Positions 26,167 through 35,040 of a stretch of DNA of 64,000 nt are shown here, in pieces (position 1 is the first letter of the stretch; every line of letters starts with the position of its first letter). Both the position numbers and the translations under genes were made by a program. Source of the stretch: Pseudarthrobacter sp. fls2-241-R2A-127. GTDB taxonomy: Bacteria > Actinomycetota > Actinomycetes > Actinomycetales > Micrococcaceae. The stretch covers positions 94,605-158,604 of the forward strand of contig NZ_JARVSF010000015.1 of assembly GCF_030209355.1 (NCBI RefSeq), given 5' to 3'. Below the pieces are notes generated by a model, which did no database searches, had not been told where the DNA came from, and saw only the letters and a list, made by a program, of their open reading frames with translations.

Positions 26167-27674
26167 TAGAGGGCGTCCTTTATCTCGGTGGGCACCATGC
26201 TGTGCTTGGGCAGGACCAGCCCCAGGGGCAGGGAGGCTGCGAAGGCGGTGTCCTGGGATCCGTAGGCGCGGCGCAGCAGCACTCGGGCTGTGCCTGAGGT
26301 CTGCTCGATGGCGGCAACGGCGTCCGGCAGGCGTTCCTTGTCGGTCACCGTGGCGGTGACGACCATGCCGAAGTTCACCAGGCCTGCGCCCTGGGCTTCT
26401 TCCTGGGCGGTCTGGACAGCAGAGCGGGCATCGATCAGTGCCCGTGCAGTGGGGCGGGTGCCGGAGGTGATGCGGACGTTGGCGTTGTTCTGGTCCCGCT
26501 CAACGACCGTTGCGGCGCGGGCCGAGTCCATCGGGCGGTACAGCAGGGAGACGCGTTTGCGGTCAATGTCTCCGTGCGGGGCGAGCAGGCGGGAGAGGAC
26601 CGATGAGTTCACCGAACCGCGGGGAGCGCCGGTCATGGTCCAGGAGGCTGAGAACGCGGAGTCGTGTCGGTAGTCGTCCCAGCTTGCCTGCGTTGCGGTC
26701 GGGCCGACCTCGCCCCAGTTCAGGGATACCGGGGTGCCGGCGGCGTGGGCTTCGTCGATGATCAGCGCTGCGGGCGGGTCGTAGGCGATCCGCACGACCT
26801 CGCAGAGTTCCTGCGCGGACATGGGCCGGGCGATCCCGGCGCCGGTGGACTGCAGCCGTGCCGACAGGCCGGGGATCCGGGAGGCCAGGTCGCGGGCGAC
26901 ATCCTCCGGTGTGCGCTTTTTCGAGCCCGCACGGAGGGAGGCGTTGAAGGTCAGGGACACCCAGGCGCGGACCGTGGCCGAGCCTTCCGGGTAGGTGTCG
27001 ACGACCTCATGGAGCATTTCCCGGGCGAACTGCGGGGCGTTTGGGTCGATGTTCATCATGACCTCATTCCGCAGCCGGTACCCGGAGTCCGGGGCGGTCT
27101 CGACGGTGACGGCAGCGGCATCCAGGCCTGCCTCGTCGGAGAGCCCGGCGAGCCAGCCGCCCCAGTTGGCGACCCAGGCATCGACCTGCTCGGGGTCAAC
27201 GAGGGAGGCGCCGTCGGGTTCGGTGGAGAAGATGACGGTGAAGTGGCTGGTGGCCGGGACGTGGAGCATGGCGAAGGGGCGCTTGTAGGAGTCGGTGAAC
27301 TCGTACAGGGTGGACTTCGCCGCCAACCCGGGCAGCTGGTACATGCCCCACTTGGTCACGCCAAGAGGGCCGGAACGGTACAGGTTGGTGCCGGAGGACT
27401 TGGACACCTTGAAAGCCAATCGGGTACCGAAACGGTCTACTACGGACTGGCCGTGCTTGTCTTTCACTGTCAGCAGCAGCGCGCAGGCGCCGGCGACGGC
27501 GAGGACGCCAAGGCCGACGAACAAGCCCCAGATGGCGAAGCTGACGATGCCCAGCAGGAGTCCGACCATGACAATGCCGGTGCCGATAGCGCCGAGGTTG
27601 CCTAGGCCGGCTGAGCGCGGGACGCGCCAGTTGCCGTAGGACGGTTCCTTGTATTCGGTGTTAATTGCTGCCAC
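26166..27674 (-). CDS. SCO6880 family conjugation protein
   Basis: 502 aa. Two membrane helices near the N-terminus (about 30-70) are followed by a cytoplasmic domain beginning KDKHGQSVVDRFGTRLAFK. The overall pattern, including the GPLGVTKWGMYQLPGLAAKS segment, matches the SCO6880 proteins always found beside VirB4-like ATPases in actinobacterial conjugation loci. It is thought to be a fusion of a PrgI-like membrane part with a VirB4 N-terminal-like domain. The start overlaps the TrbL-like gene by 14 bp. Confidence 0.85.
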   Translation of the reverse strand: MAAINTEYKEPSYGNWRVPRSAGLGNLGAIGTGIVMVGLLLGIVSFAIWGLFVGLGVLAVAGACALLLTVKDKHGQSVVDRFGTRLAFKVSKSSGTNLYRSGPLGVTKWGMYQLPGLAAKSTLYEFTDSYKRPFAMLHVPATSHFTVIFSTEPDGASLVDPEQVDAWVANWGGWLAGLSDEAGLDAAAVTVETAPDSGYRLRNEVMMNIDPNAPQFAREMLHEVVDTYPEGSATVRAWVSLTFNASLRAGSKKRTPEDVARDLASRIPGLSARLQSTGAGIARPMSAQELCEVVRIAYDPPAALIIDEAHAAGTPVSLNWGEVGPTATQASWDDYRHDSAFSASWTMTGAPRGSVNSSVLSRLLAPHGDIDRKRVSLLYRPMDSARAATVVERDQNNANVRITSGTRPTARALIDARSAVQTAQEEAQGAGLVNFGMVVTATVTDKERLPDAVAAIEQTSGTARVLLRRAYGSQDTAFAASLPLGLVLPKHSMVPTEIKDAL

Positions 27675-28929
27675 TGGGGCCCTCCCCGGTTGAATCCTGC
27701 GCGGTCGTCTTGATTGCCTCTGATGTCCTGGATGCCACCTGTACGCCTGCGGCTACGGCCATGCCGGTCGGCCCCGTGGCTGCGGCACCGGTCGTGGCTG
27801 CAGCGCCGCCGGCCGGTGCGGCCGCTCCCGCTTTGCCTGCGGTGCCAGCAGCGCCGCCCGGACCCGAAGAGCCAGGCGTGGGCTGCCCTCCCCCGCCCCG
27901 GGGACCGGAGGATCCGGGGCTGCCTTTGGGAGAGCTGCCTGCGTTCGTGTTGGACGTGCTGTTGCTGCTGGCCGGCATCGGTGTTGCATTACCTCGCCCA
28001 CTGCCGGGACGGCCCATGGAGACAGCCCCGGTTGCAATAGCGCCGACCGCGGCCCCGGCGGCCGCGCCACCGCCGGAAGCAACGGCTCCGACCATTGGGG
28101 TGACGAACCGCATCAAGGCCGGAAGTGCGAACAACGCCACGATCATCAACGTGAACCCGCTGATGGAACCCACCAGCGCGTCACGGCCGCTTGTGTTGCC
28201 CATCAGTAGAAACGCCACCGAGTACACGATCGCCGCCGCCGGCTTGTAAAGGATGAAGGCGATGGTCCAGCCGACGGCCTTTTGGAACCATTGCCTGCCC
28301 ATTTCCGTGTTCGTGAATGCGGCGGTGGTGGGCAGGATGCCCGCCAGGATCACCAGCATGCCGCTGCGGACAACCATGAGAACGATCTGAACCAAAGATG
28401 CGATCAGACCAACCAGGCCGAGAACGATAAGAATGAACCTGGCGATACCGCTCTGGCCGGTCATAACCAAGCCATTCATTGCCTCGGCAAAACCCTTACC
28501 ATCCGTGGACCGCTGGATGATCGCGGCCGCGAACGTATCGGCTGCGATCACCAAGATGGCGATGACTCCCAGACCGAGTCCTGAAACCAGGGTGAGTGTG
28601 AGAAGTGATCGGAGCAAATCCTTCAGGGGCGCGCCGCGCTGTTCCCACACCATTCGGATACCGCCGATAATCACGGCAAGGACGGCCAGGGCCAGAGTCC
28701 AGGGCATCAGCTCACTGTTCACGGCGGATACCACGGGACTGGCTGCTGATCCGTCCTCACTGGTCAGGTTCACGGTTGGCATGGAAACCCAGAAGGTGGA
28801 TAACGTCGTGACCATCTGGCTCATGCCTTCAGTGATGGCCTTGCCCAGGTTGGTTATGGCGTCGTCCACGGCTCCTGATACCACGTTGCCGGCAACGCAC
28901 GTGATGTCGCCCAGTTTGCAGTCAGCCAT
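27661..28929 (-). CDS. TrbL/VirB6-like inner membrane channel protein
   Basis: 422 aa. A hydrophilic N-terminus is followed by about seven membrane helices between residues 75 and 305 (for example SLLTLTLVSGLGLGVIAILV). The C-terminal 120 residues are low complexity, rich in Gly, Ala, Pro and Ser (GGGQPTPGSSGPGGAAG). This layout is that of TrbL/VirB6 polytopic channel components. It sits between a membrane-anchored protein and the SCO6880 gene within the transfer operon. Confidence 0.82.
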   Translation of the reverse strand: MADCKLGDITCVAGNVVSGAVDDAITNLGKAITEGMSQMVTTLSTFWVSMPTVNLTSEDGSAASPVVSAVNSELMPWTLALAVLAVIIGGIRMVWEQRGAPLKDLLRSLLTLTLVSGLGLGVIAILVIAADTFAAAIIQRSTDGKGFAEAMNGLVMTGQSGIARFILIVLGLVGLIASLVQIVLMVVRSGMLVILAGILPTTAAFTNTEMGRQWFQKAVGWTIAFILYKPAAAIVYSVAFLLMGNTSGRDALVGSISGFTLMIVALFALPALMRFVTPMVGAVASGGGAAAGAAVGAIATGAVSMGRPGSGRGNATPMPASSNSTSNTNAGSSPKGSPGSSGPRGGGGQPTPGSSGPGGAAGTAGKAGAAAPAGGAAATTGAAATGPTGMAVAAGVQVASRTSEAIKTTAQDSTGEGPSGSN

Positions 28930-28932
28930 CGC

Positions 28933-29679
28933 TTAGACCCCAGACCAGGCAATGAAGCCGCTCAGATCAGTGAGCTGGGCTGTACCAGTGAATATCTGGC
29001 CATCGTCTGAGGCTTTAACCTTCCAGTCCCCGTCCACCCACCGCAGCGAGAGGACGCTGTGCGCCAAGGCCCCGTTTTGGAGCTGAAAGGCCAAATCAAC
29101 ATCGGCCTCAGTGGGGCTGTAGGACTTCATGATGAAGCCCCTGAATTGTGCGCTTTGACTGGATTCAGTAGATGAACTTCGTGTTGTCGCGGCCTTGATG
29201 GCCGCATCCCTGCCAGCGCCCGGGACCAGTAGCCGCTCCGCAAGCTTGACCTCGTCCTGAGCGGACGAACCGAGAGCGACGGCGTTCGCTGCAGAATAGA
29301 GTGCACCAGTCGGTGAGTGTGCGAAGCATGAGCGGAAGCCGCTGGCGTCGGTGACACCCGGGCCCGAGGTCGTGGGTTCACTCGGTGCAGCCATGCGGCC
29401 GACCAGTTCCCACTTGGATTGGGGAGCCTTTCCCAGTGCTGTGTCAGAAGAAGAAGGCAGCCCACAGATGCTTTTGTCTGCACGGTCGGGGCTGACACTT
29501 GCCGAAGCTGAGGCGGATTCCAGTGTGTCCGGGATCGGGCGGGCATCGCTCTGCCCCTTGGGGAGAAGGAAGATCACAATCCCCGCGGCGGCCAGCGTAA
29601 CCACAAGCGCGGCCGCGATGATGAAGCCGGGTTTGGTGAACGGATTGCTTTCGGTGGTGCTCTCTGTTGACTGGCTCAT
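28933..29679 (-). CDS. Membrane-anchored transfer-operon protein
   Basis: 248 aa. A short polar cytoplasmic N-terminus, one membrane helix (FIIAAALVVTLAAAGIVIFL, about 19-38) and an extracytoplasmic domain of about 200 residues with two cysteines (KSICGLPS and FRSCFAHS). The C-terminal half contains VLSLRWVDGDWKVKASDDGQ, a pattern common in the extracellular domains of actinobacterial transfer proteins resembling TcpC/VirB8-like NTF2 folds (inference). Three bases separate it from the TrbL-like gene. Confidence 0.7.
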   Translation of the reverse strand: MSQSTESTTESNPFTKPGFIIAAALVVTLAAAGIVIFLLPKGQSDARPIPDTLESASASASVSPDRADKSICGLPSSSDTALGKAPQSKWELVGRMAAPSEPTTSGPGVTDASGFRSCFAHSPTGALYSAANAVALGSSAQDEVKLAERLLVPGAGRDAAIKAATTRSSSTESSQSAQFRGFIMKSYSPTEADVDLAFQLQNGALAHSVLSLRWVDGDWKVKASDDGQIFTGTAQLTDLSGFIAWSGV

Positions 29680-29706
29680 ACGGAACCTCCCGTTGATGGT
29701 GCTGGT

Positions 29707-29976
29707 TTAGACGAAGGCGCGGACGATGCCTGCGGCACCGGTGATGATGATGCAGCCCATGAGGACCCAGCCGAGCTTGCCGATCGCCTGTGCGCCTTCA
29801 CCGCGCTGGAGCTGGATGACCATGCCGATGCCGACGATGATGACGCCCAGGACGCCCAGGACCAGGCCGATACCGGAAGCCCAGTTCAGGATGGTCAACA
29901 GGCCGCCGGCCTGCGCAGGGACGACGGGGGTGGGGTTGGGAATAACGCTGGTTGAGAGTGCAGTGAACGTGTTCAT
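29707..29976 (-). CDS. Small two-helix membrane protein (pilin/VirB2-like)
   Basis: 89 aa from ATG 29976. Two hydrophobic segments (about 25-52 and 66-88) flank a short polar loop LQRGEGAQAIGK. Size, topology and position between a membrane protein and the ATPase genes resemble VirB2-type pilin subunits or the small proteins of Gram-positive conjugation systems. The role is inferred. The frame could be read further upstream to 30333 but that part is antisense to the DUF6668-like gene. Confidence 0.7.
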   Translation of the reverse strand: MNTFTALSTSVIPNPTPVVPAQAGGLLTILNWASGIGLVLGVLGVIIVGIGMVIQLQRGEGAQAIGKLGWVLMGCIIITGAAGIVRAFV

Positions 29977-29987
29977 GGTGAGACCTT

Positions 29988-30587
29988 TCAGTGATTGGTT
30001 GCCGTGGCCAGGGCGGCCACGTCGGTAATGAAGCGCTGGTATTCGCGGACGGCTGGCAGCTCCGTGGCGTCCGTGTGCCGCCAGGCGTCCACCCAGGGCA
30101 AGGACCAGAACCGGGGCGCTCCGCCGCCTACGAGGGCGGTGAAGTCCCGGAGGGCTTTGGGTGTCTTTCCCGGGGCGTCTGCAAGGACGGCGAGGCCGAG
30201 CAGGTCCACCTGCGGGGCGGCGCCTGACGCCCACTGGGTGAGTGCGTTCCTGGCAGTTGTCAGGCCCCGCATGTCTGCGCGGCAGACCAGCAGCACCTGC
30301 GGGCTGGCTCCGCTGGGGAGAACGGGCCAGCAATGATCCGTCGGACGGGCAGATTCGATGAGGTCAGCGATCCGGCTTTCGCCCGCTCCCCCATGTGTAC
30401 CAACGACCCAGAGGCGGGCTGTGCCGGCCATGCTGCGGGTCGCAAGCCTGTCTGCCGCGTCGGGTTCAACCATGCCCCGAAGCGGTGTGCTGATGACCGC
30501 CACCGGCGGGGCAGCCGCAGCCCGGGATTCCTCAGCCGGTTCATCAGCCGTGGGGCGGGCAACCCAGGGGTTCACGGTCTGTTGCAT
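29988..30587 (-). CDS. DUF6668-like P-loop-related protein
   Basis: 199 aa from ATG 30587, six bases after GAGGGA. The centre reads RLWVVGTHGGAGESRIADLI, which looks like a MinD-type Walker A with a changed end (GGAGES instead of GGVGKT); the lysine is missing. It continues VLLVCRADMRGL, a strand typical of the ParA fold. Such small proteins accompany a full MinD-like ATPase (encoded next, 30625-32085) in actinobacterial transfer operons. I infer a regulatory or partner role; nucleotide hydrolysis is doubtful. Confidence 0.7.
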   Translation of the reverse strand: MQQTVNPWVARPTADEPAEESRAAAAPPVAVISTPLRGMVEPDAADRLATRSMAGTARLWVVGTHGGAGESRIADLIESARPTDHCWPVLPSGASPQVLLVCRADMRGLTTARNALTQWASGAAPQVDLLGLAVLADAPGKTPKALRDFTALVGGGAPRFWSLPWVDAWRHTDATELPAVREYQRFITDVAALATATNH

Positions 30588-30624
30588 GGTCCCTCCTCTC
30601 AACTCTCAAGTTCCGTAGAAATGG

Positions 30625-32085
30625 TTAGAAGCCTTTGGCGACGGCTGCCGCTGCAGCGAGCCATGCCCGCTGGGTCGCGGGCTGGAGCGCTTCGTAGCGG
30701 ATCGGCCCGTTGACCAGGGCAGGGTCGTACGGGATGCGGACGACGGCGCGCACGAACGGCTCGAAGCCGTCAGCGATCCGCTGCGCCTCGGCCTTGGCGC
30801 GCTTCAGGGCATCCCCGGTCATGCTGCGCTTGGCGTCGGTGGACTCGGAGACGATCACGACGGCGTTGCGTGCCAGCTCGGCGTCGTGGCCGCCGCGGGA
30901 TTCGAGGGTCTGCAGTGTCAGCCGGGCGGCTTCTGCACGGTCCTCGATGGCAGTGACGGGGACGACGAGCTGGTTGGTGTGGTCGATCATCCGCCGCCAG
31001 TTCGCTGCCCGGGCGGTGTTGCCGGAGTCCATGATGACCAGCCGGTAGTACCGGGTGAGGACCTGGTGGGCGATGTCCACTTCCTCGGCGGTGACTTCGT
31101 GGTCGCCTTCTTCGTTTTCGTCCGAGCGCAGCACGTCGAACTTGTCGGCGGTCTGGTGGTGGACGAACTTGGCGATCTCGGCCGCGTTAGTGGACGGGGA
31201 CAGCAGCTCGGTGGAGGAATCGATCAGGTCCAGGACGCTGCGGTCGTGGGCGCCTTTCTCGGTCCGCCATCCCAGGGTGCCCTGGGATTCGTTGTTGTCC
31301 CAGGCCACCGTTGCTGCGCCGCTGTAGCGGGCAAGGATCGCCGAAAGCATCACAACCGTAGGGGTCTTGTTGGCCCCGCCCTTGCGGTTGACCACGGCGA
31401 TGGTCCGCGGGCCGGGCCAGTGCTGGCTGACGGTACGGATGTCTTCACGCTCGGACAGTTCCTCCGCTGAGGGGTCCATCCGGAAGCCCAAGCGGGTCAA
31501 GGTGCCGCGCCAGCCCTGCGTAGCCGGCTCCAGCACAGGGGCGCTGACCAGGAAAGAGGTCTCCTTCAAACTGCGTCGGGTCACCGGCGCATCGGCTGCA
31601 ACAGCCTGATGCGGTGCCTCATCGTCGGCCGGAACCACATCCTCGGCCAACACCGTCTCGGCGGGAAGGGGCGGCCACGGCTTACGTTCCACCGTCGGCT
31701 GGGCAGCTTCAGGCTTCCCCACGGGCGTTGGCGCTGGAGCGGTGTCGCTGGCTTCGACGGCGGCCGCAGCGGGAGTGCTGGCGGGTGCGGCAGTTCTGCG
31801 GCGGGCGGCCCGGGGCTCGTAGGAGACGGATTCGACGTTGCCGCCCGGGTGGACGATCAGTTCGCCGTGGCCTTCGGGATCCTCAATGCGAACCCGGACG
31901 GGGCGCTGCAGCGTCTTGGCTTCGGCCACCACGAGGGCCAGTGCGTTGTCGCGCAAGTCCTGCAGGGTCTCCCCTGCCGGGACGACGCGGGAGTTTCCTG
32001 CGACGACGACCTCGGCGGTGCCGTTGTCGCTGATGATGGCCTTGATGTTCGGGAAGGCCAGGACCTCTGTTGGAGTGGTGCTCAT
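30625..32085 (-). CDS. MinD/ParA-like ATPase of the transfer operon
   Basis: 486 aa. The first 190 residues are a small beta-rich head (VRIEDPEGHGELIVHPGGN) followed by a proline/alanine-rich linker. The ATPase part has a deviant Walker A NRKGGANKTPTVV, then VAWDNNESQGTLG and LVIMDSGNTARAA (Walker B-like). Similar ATPases occur in actinobacterial conjugation and secretion loci where they may position the apparatus. It is distinct from the partition ParA at 40669. The 37-bp gap to the DUF6668-like gene suggests cotranscription. Confidence 0.82.
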   Translation of the reverse strand: MSTTPTEVLAFPNIKAIISDNGTAEVVVAGNSRVVPAGETLQDLRDNALALVVAEAKTLQRPVRVRIEDPEGHGELIVHPGGNVESVSYEPRAARRRTAAPASTPAAAAVEASDTAPAPTPVGKPEAAQPTVERKPWPPLPAETVLAEDVVPADDEAPHQAVAADAPVTRRSLKETSFLVSAPVLEPATQGWRGTLTRLGFRMDPSAEELSEREDIRTVSQHWPGPRTIAVVNRKGGANKTPTVVMLSAILARYSGAATVAWDNNESQGTLGWRTEKGAHDRSVLDLIDSSTELLSPSTNAAEIAKFVHHQTADKFDVLRSDENEEGDHEVTAEEVDIAHQVLTRYYRLVIMDSGNTARAANWRRMIDHTNQLVVPVTAIEDRAEAARLTLQTLESRGGHDAELARNAVVIVSESTDAKRSMTGDALKRAKAEAQRIADGFEPFVRAVVRIPYDPALVNGPIRYEALQPATQRAWLAAAAAVAKGF

Positions 32086-32129
32086 GAACCTGATTCCTTA
32101 CGTTGACGGGGTTGGTGAAGTGCGGGCGC

Positions 32130-32642
32130 TTAGGACGCGGTCGGGGTGAGCCGGTTGACCTTCCACGGAGCTTCCGGGCCGGTGCGGAGCAGCTGCAGGG
32201 TGTAAATGCCGGCGTCGGTGGGCACGGCTGCCATGACGCCGTAGCCGTTGGTCTCATCGACCGTCAGTGTTGCGGGGCCGGTGACGCGGGTGGCGGGGAC
32301 GTTGGCGGGGTCAACGGCTGAGTAGTCGGCGGTGGCCTGCGGCGTGAGCCAGCGGGCGAGGTCGTTGGCCCACTGTTTGTCCTGCACGCCCGGGCGGGCG
32401 AAGTCGGTCATTGCCTTCTGGGCGGTGTCGACGGCGGCGTCCTTGCTGGCCTGATCCCAGCTAATGCCGATGGTGGCCGGGACGGTGCCGTCGGGGGCCT
32501 GCGGGCCGCTGCCTGCGCTCAGGGAGACCGGTGCTGAGGCTGTGGCGGCCGTGCTGGTCGCCGGGACCGGCGTGGTGTTCGCTGCCGGTGCGCAGGCCGT
32601 GCACAGCAGGACCGCCGCGGTCAGTGCCAGGGATTTTTTCAC
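32130..32642 (-). CDS. Putative lipoprotein of the transfer operon
   Basis: 170 aa. MKKSLALTAAVLLCTACAP is a lipoprotein signal with the lipobox cysteine at 17. A Thr/Ala/Pro-rich spacer leads to a C-terminal domain with RWLTPQATADYSAVDPAN and a final APWKVNRLTPTAS, similar in flavour to the NTF2-like lipoproteins of Gram-positive transfer systems. It overlaps the hydrolase gene stop by 4 bp (ATGA). Confidence 0.75.
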   Translation of the reverse strand: MKKSLALTAAVLLCTACAPAANTTPVPATSTAATASAPVSLSAGSGPQAPDGTVPATIGISWDQASKDAAVDTAQKAMTDFARPGVQDKQWANDLARWLTPQATADYSAVDPANVPATRVTGPATLTVDETNGYGVMAAVPTDAGIYTLQLLRTGPEAPWKVNRLTPTAS

Positions 32643-33718
32643 TTCTTCTCCTCTTGGGTGGGCAGGTACAGGAAGGCTGACGGAGCCGTGTTGCTGACCG
32701 TCCGGGTGTAGTAGTTGTGGTCATCCGGCGGGGGGTTGCCGTTGTAGCCCTCTTCGACGTAGGTCCCGTTGTCTTTGACTTCCTTCACTACGGCGACGTG
32801 GCCAAAGGTCGGGTCCGCTCCCCCGGCGCCGGGTGCGTACCAAACAACGGCACCAACACGTGGTGTTTTGCCCGTGGCCCAGCCCTTGGCGTCCCAGCCG
32901 GACTTCCAGGTCAGCGCAGAACCCAACTTCTGGCCGTCCGGGCGGAAGGTGCCGTTGAGGAATTTGAACGGAGCGGTGGTGGACCCCATCTGCTGGTTCA
33001 CGCGCCACAGGGCAAAGTCCACGCATTCGCGGTAGAACATGCCCAGCGGCGACGCCACCGCCGGGCCCGTGCCGGCTTGCACCCAGGTTGGTGAGTTCTT
33101 CCACGGGTAGTCATCCTCGGCGCCGGACTGCCCGGGGATAGGGCAGCCGCTGCCTTCCAGCGAGAACTTGCCGTCCGAGAGTGCCTGGACGATTTTCACG
33201 GCCTCGGGCCAATACTTCTGGTAGTGATACGGGTCCGCGTTGCGCTGGACCTTGTTGCCGGCAATGGTCGGCTCCAGCAGCTCCCAGCCAGCCACCTTCT
33301 GCAGCGCCTTGATGAAGTTCGTGGCGCTGATGGTCGGGTCCATCCGATCCGCGTACGATCCCCACGCGCCGTTCCCGCGCTGCTGGAACAAACCCCGTGA
33401 ATCCGGCCCCGCGACGTCGCCGCGGTCAAGAACACGGAGCCCGGACTCCCCCAAGGCGACCATGACGCTGATCATCTGGCCTTTCACAGGCAGATTCAGC
33501 GCCTTGCCCGCCCCCATGATCGCCGCAGCGTTCTTCAATTGCTCCTGGGAGTAACCATCGACCTTGGTATCGCCGTTGATCGACACCGAGACGGTCGGGC
33601 CGCAGTCGGCAGCGGCGGGCTTCGCCGGGGCAAGGAGTAGGAGTAGGGAAAAGACCAGCCCGAACATGAGACCGGGGACCATGATCAGCGCCACAAGGCC
33701 AAGTGACTTCCGCTGCAT
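32639..33718 (-). CDS. Peptidoglycan hydrolase: lysozyme-like plus CHAP
   Basis: 359 aa from ATG 33718 after a run of G residues; a longer start at 33790 is unlikely. One N-terminal membrane helix (MVPGLMFGLVFSLLLLL) anchors or exports it. The first extracellular part has MVALGESGLRV and GLFQQR, marks of lysozyme/transglycosylase-like domains in conjugation proteins. The second is a CHAP amidase/endopeptidase with Cys in YRECVDFALWRVN and His in FGHVAVVKEV. It opens the cell wall for the transfer apparatus and is the first gene of the leftward conjugation operon. Confidence 0.9.
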   Translation of the reverse strand: MQRKSLGLVALIMVPGLMFGLVFSLLLLLAPAKPAAADCGPTVSVSINGDTKVDGYSQEQLKNAAAIMGAGKALNLPVKGQMISVMVALGESGLRVLDRGDVAGPDSRGLFQQRGNGAWGSYADRMDPTISATNFIKALQKVAGWELLEPTIAGNKVQRNADPYHYQKYWPEAVKIVQALSDGKFSLEGSGCPIPGQSGAEDDYPWKNSPTWVQAGTGPAVASPLGMFYRECVDFALWRVNQQMGSTTAPFKFLNGTFRPDGQKLGSALTWKSGWDAKGWATGKTPRVGAVVWYAPGAGGADPTFGHVAVVKEVKDNGTYVEEGYNGNPPPDDHNYYTRTVSNTAPSAFLYLPTQEEKK

Positions 33719-33769
33719 GTGAATCCCCCCTGAGCCGCAGGCGTTAACAAGCTCCCCCAAACGATACAG

Positions 33770-33800
33770 GCCTGTAGTGAACATGTGCAATGCCTGTAGT
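33770..33800 (-). promoter_or_regulatory. Direct repeats in front of the conjugation operon
   Basis: GCCTGTAGT occurs at 33770-33778 and 33792-33800, 22 bp apart (two helical turns), with a nearby imperfect dyad ATGCC/GGCAT. They lie 52-82 bp upstream of the first transfer gene. Position and phasing suggest an operator for a transfer regulator (inference). Confidence 0.45.
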
Positions 33801-33892
33801 TGGCATGCATTCTACATATACAAGGTTAGGGGGACGTTACGATGAGTTGGCTTCGTAACACTTCTTGAATCCGCGCTGGAGGGTGGGACCTG

Positions 33893-35035
33893 ATGCTGAC
33901 GACACGGCGCGGTCTAGCCTGCCTGGCGTTCCTTGCACCCGTGGCTGCACTGTCTGGATTCGCGGTTCTGATGGCGCGCAAGGTCGTTGGACGGGGACCG
34001 AAGGACTATCGTCGCGCCGAGCTGAAAGATGATGGCCGCAGGCTCCGAATCGACTTGGATGACTACACCAAAGCCCAAGGCGACTTTGGCGTGTTTGACC
34101 CTGCAACAGAACGCTACACAAGAGTCGGTGAGGTCATGCTGATCGACGAGGATCAAAAGTTCGTTGAGCGGCTAATCCATACGCAGGACTCCCGGCCGAC
34201 GTCCCTGGGGCCGGTGGTCGATTGGACCCCTGATGTGTTCTTCGAACCTTCTGCGGTGGCCGGGCGGTTTGAAGAGGTGCACATCCCCACCGAATACGGT
34301 GCGGCACCGGCTTGGTTATTCGAAGGTAATAACGCGGGCACATGGGTGATCCATATTCATGGCAGCTGGACTGACCGCTCGATCATGTTTCGTGACGTCC
34401 ACGCTTTCAGTCACCTGGGCTTCACGTCTCTGGTTCCTTCATTCCGCAGTGACTTGGAGGTCAGCCCGCCACAGGCCGAATCGAGCCACCTTGGGCAAAC
34501 GGAATGGCGTGACGTGGAAAGCGCTGTTGCCTATGCCGTGGCTCATGGAGCGAAACGAATCATCCTCTCGGGCTGGTCAATGGGTGGCACCATTGCCCTG
34601 CTGACAGCAGAACGCAGCGCCTACCGTGACCGGATCGTCGGGATAGTCCTGGTTGGGCCAGTCACGAGCTGGCGTAAGACCATTACAGCGGGGGCGGCAC
34701 GGGCAGGAGTGCCGCCGGTAGGGGCCAACCTTGTGATGTCCCTGCTGCAGGCTCCCCTCTTCGCGAGGATGCTCGGGCTGGAGGAAGCGATTAACTTCGA
34801 TGACCTTGAATGGGTCGATGTACCCAACCGGGTGGCAGTTCCGACGTTGGTTCTGCATTCCCACGCGGATCAGGAGGTTCCCTGGGAAATCTCGGTGGCG
34901 TTCCAACGCGCGAATCCGGGCACCGTCACCCTGATTCCTCTACCGGAGGCGCACCACACTCAGGAGTGGAATGCCTCTCCCAGTGCTTTCACGAATGAAT
35001 TGACGAGTTGGATTAGCAGGACGATTCTGACCTAG
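33893..35035 (+). CDS. Membrane-anchored alpha/beta hydrolase
   Basis: 380 aa. A hydrophobic N-terminal segment (LACLAFLAPVAALSGFAVLM, residues 8-27) followed by RK serves as membrane anchor or signal. The hydrolase triad is complete: nucleophile Ser in SGWSMGG, acid in LHSHADQEV and His in AHHTQEW. Spacing matches the BAAT/dienelactone-like alpha/beta hydrolases. Natural substrate is not readable. It reads away from the conjugation operon and converges with the membrane protein at 35041. Confidence 0.85.
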   Translation: MLTTRRGLACLAFLAPVAALSGFAVLMARKVVGRGPKDYRRAELKDDGRRLRIDLDDYTKAQGDFGVFDPATERYTRVGEVMLIDEDQKFVERLIHTQDSRPTSLGPVVDWTPDVFFEPSAVAGRFEEVHIPTEYGAAPAWLFEGNNAGTWVIHIHGSWTDRSIMFRDVHAFSHLGFTSLVPSFRSDLEVSPPQAESSHLGQTEWRDVESAVAYAVAHGAKRIILSGWSMGGTIALLTAERSAYRDRIVGIVLVGPVTSWRKTITAGAARAGVPPVGANLVMSLLQAPLFARMLGLEEAINFDDLEWVDVPNRVAVPTLVLHSHADQEVPWEISVAFQRANPGTVTLIPLPEAHHTQEWNASPSAFTNELTSWISRTILT

Positions 35036-35040
35036 CACCC

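Noticed and set aside
25003..27605. Long plus-strand frames opposite the VirB4-like and SCO6880 genes (293 and 313 codons)
   Set aside because: Mirror images of strongly coding minus-strand genes with recognised motifs.
26166..27674. Reading the SCO6880 protein as part of a type VI/VII secretion system
   Set aside because: Neighbours are VirB4-, VirD4- and TrbL-like proteins, so conjugation is the better explanation.
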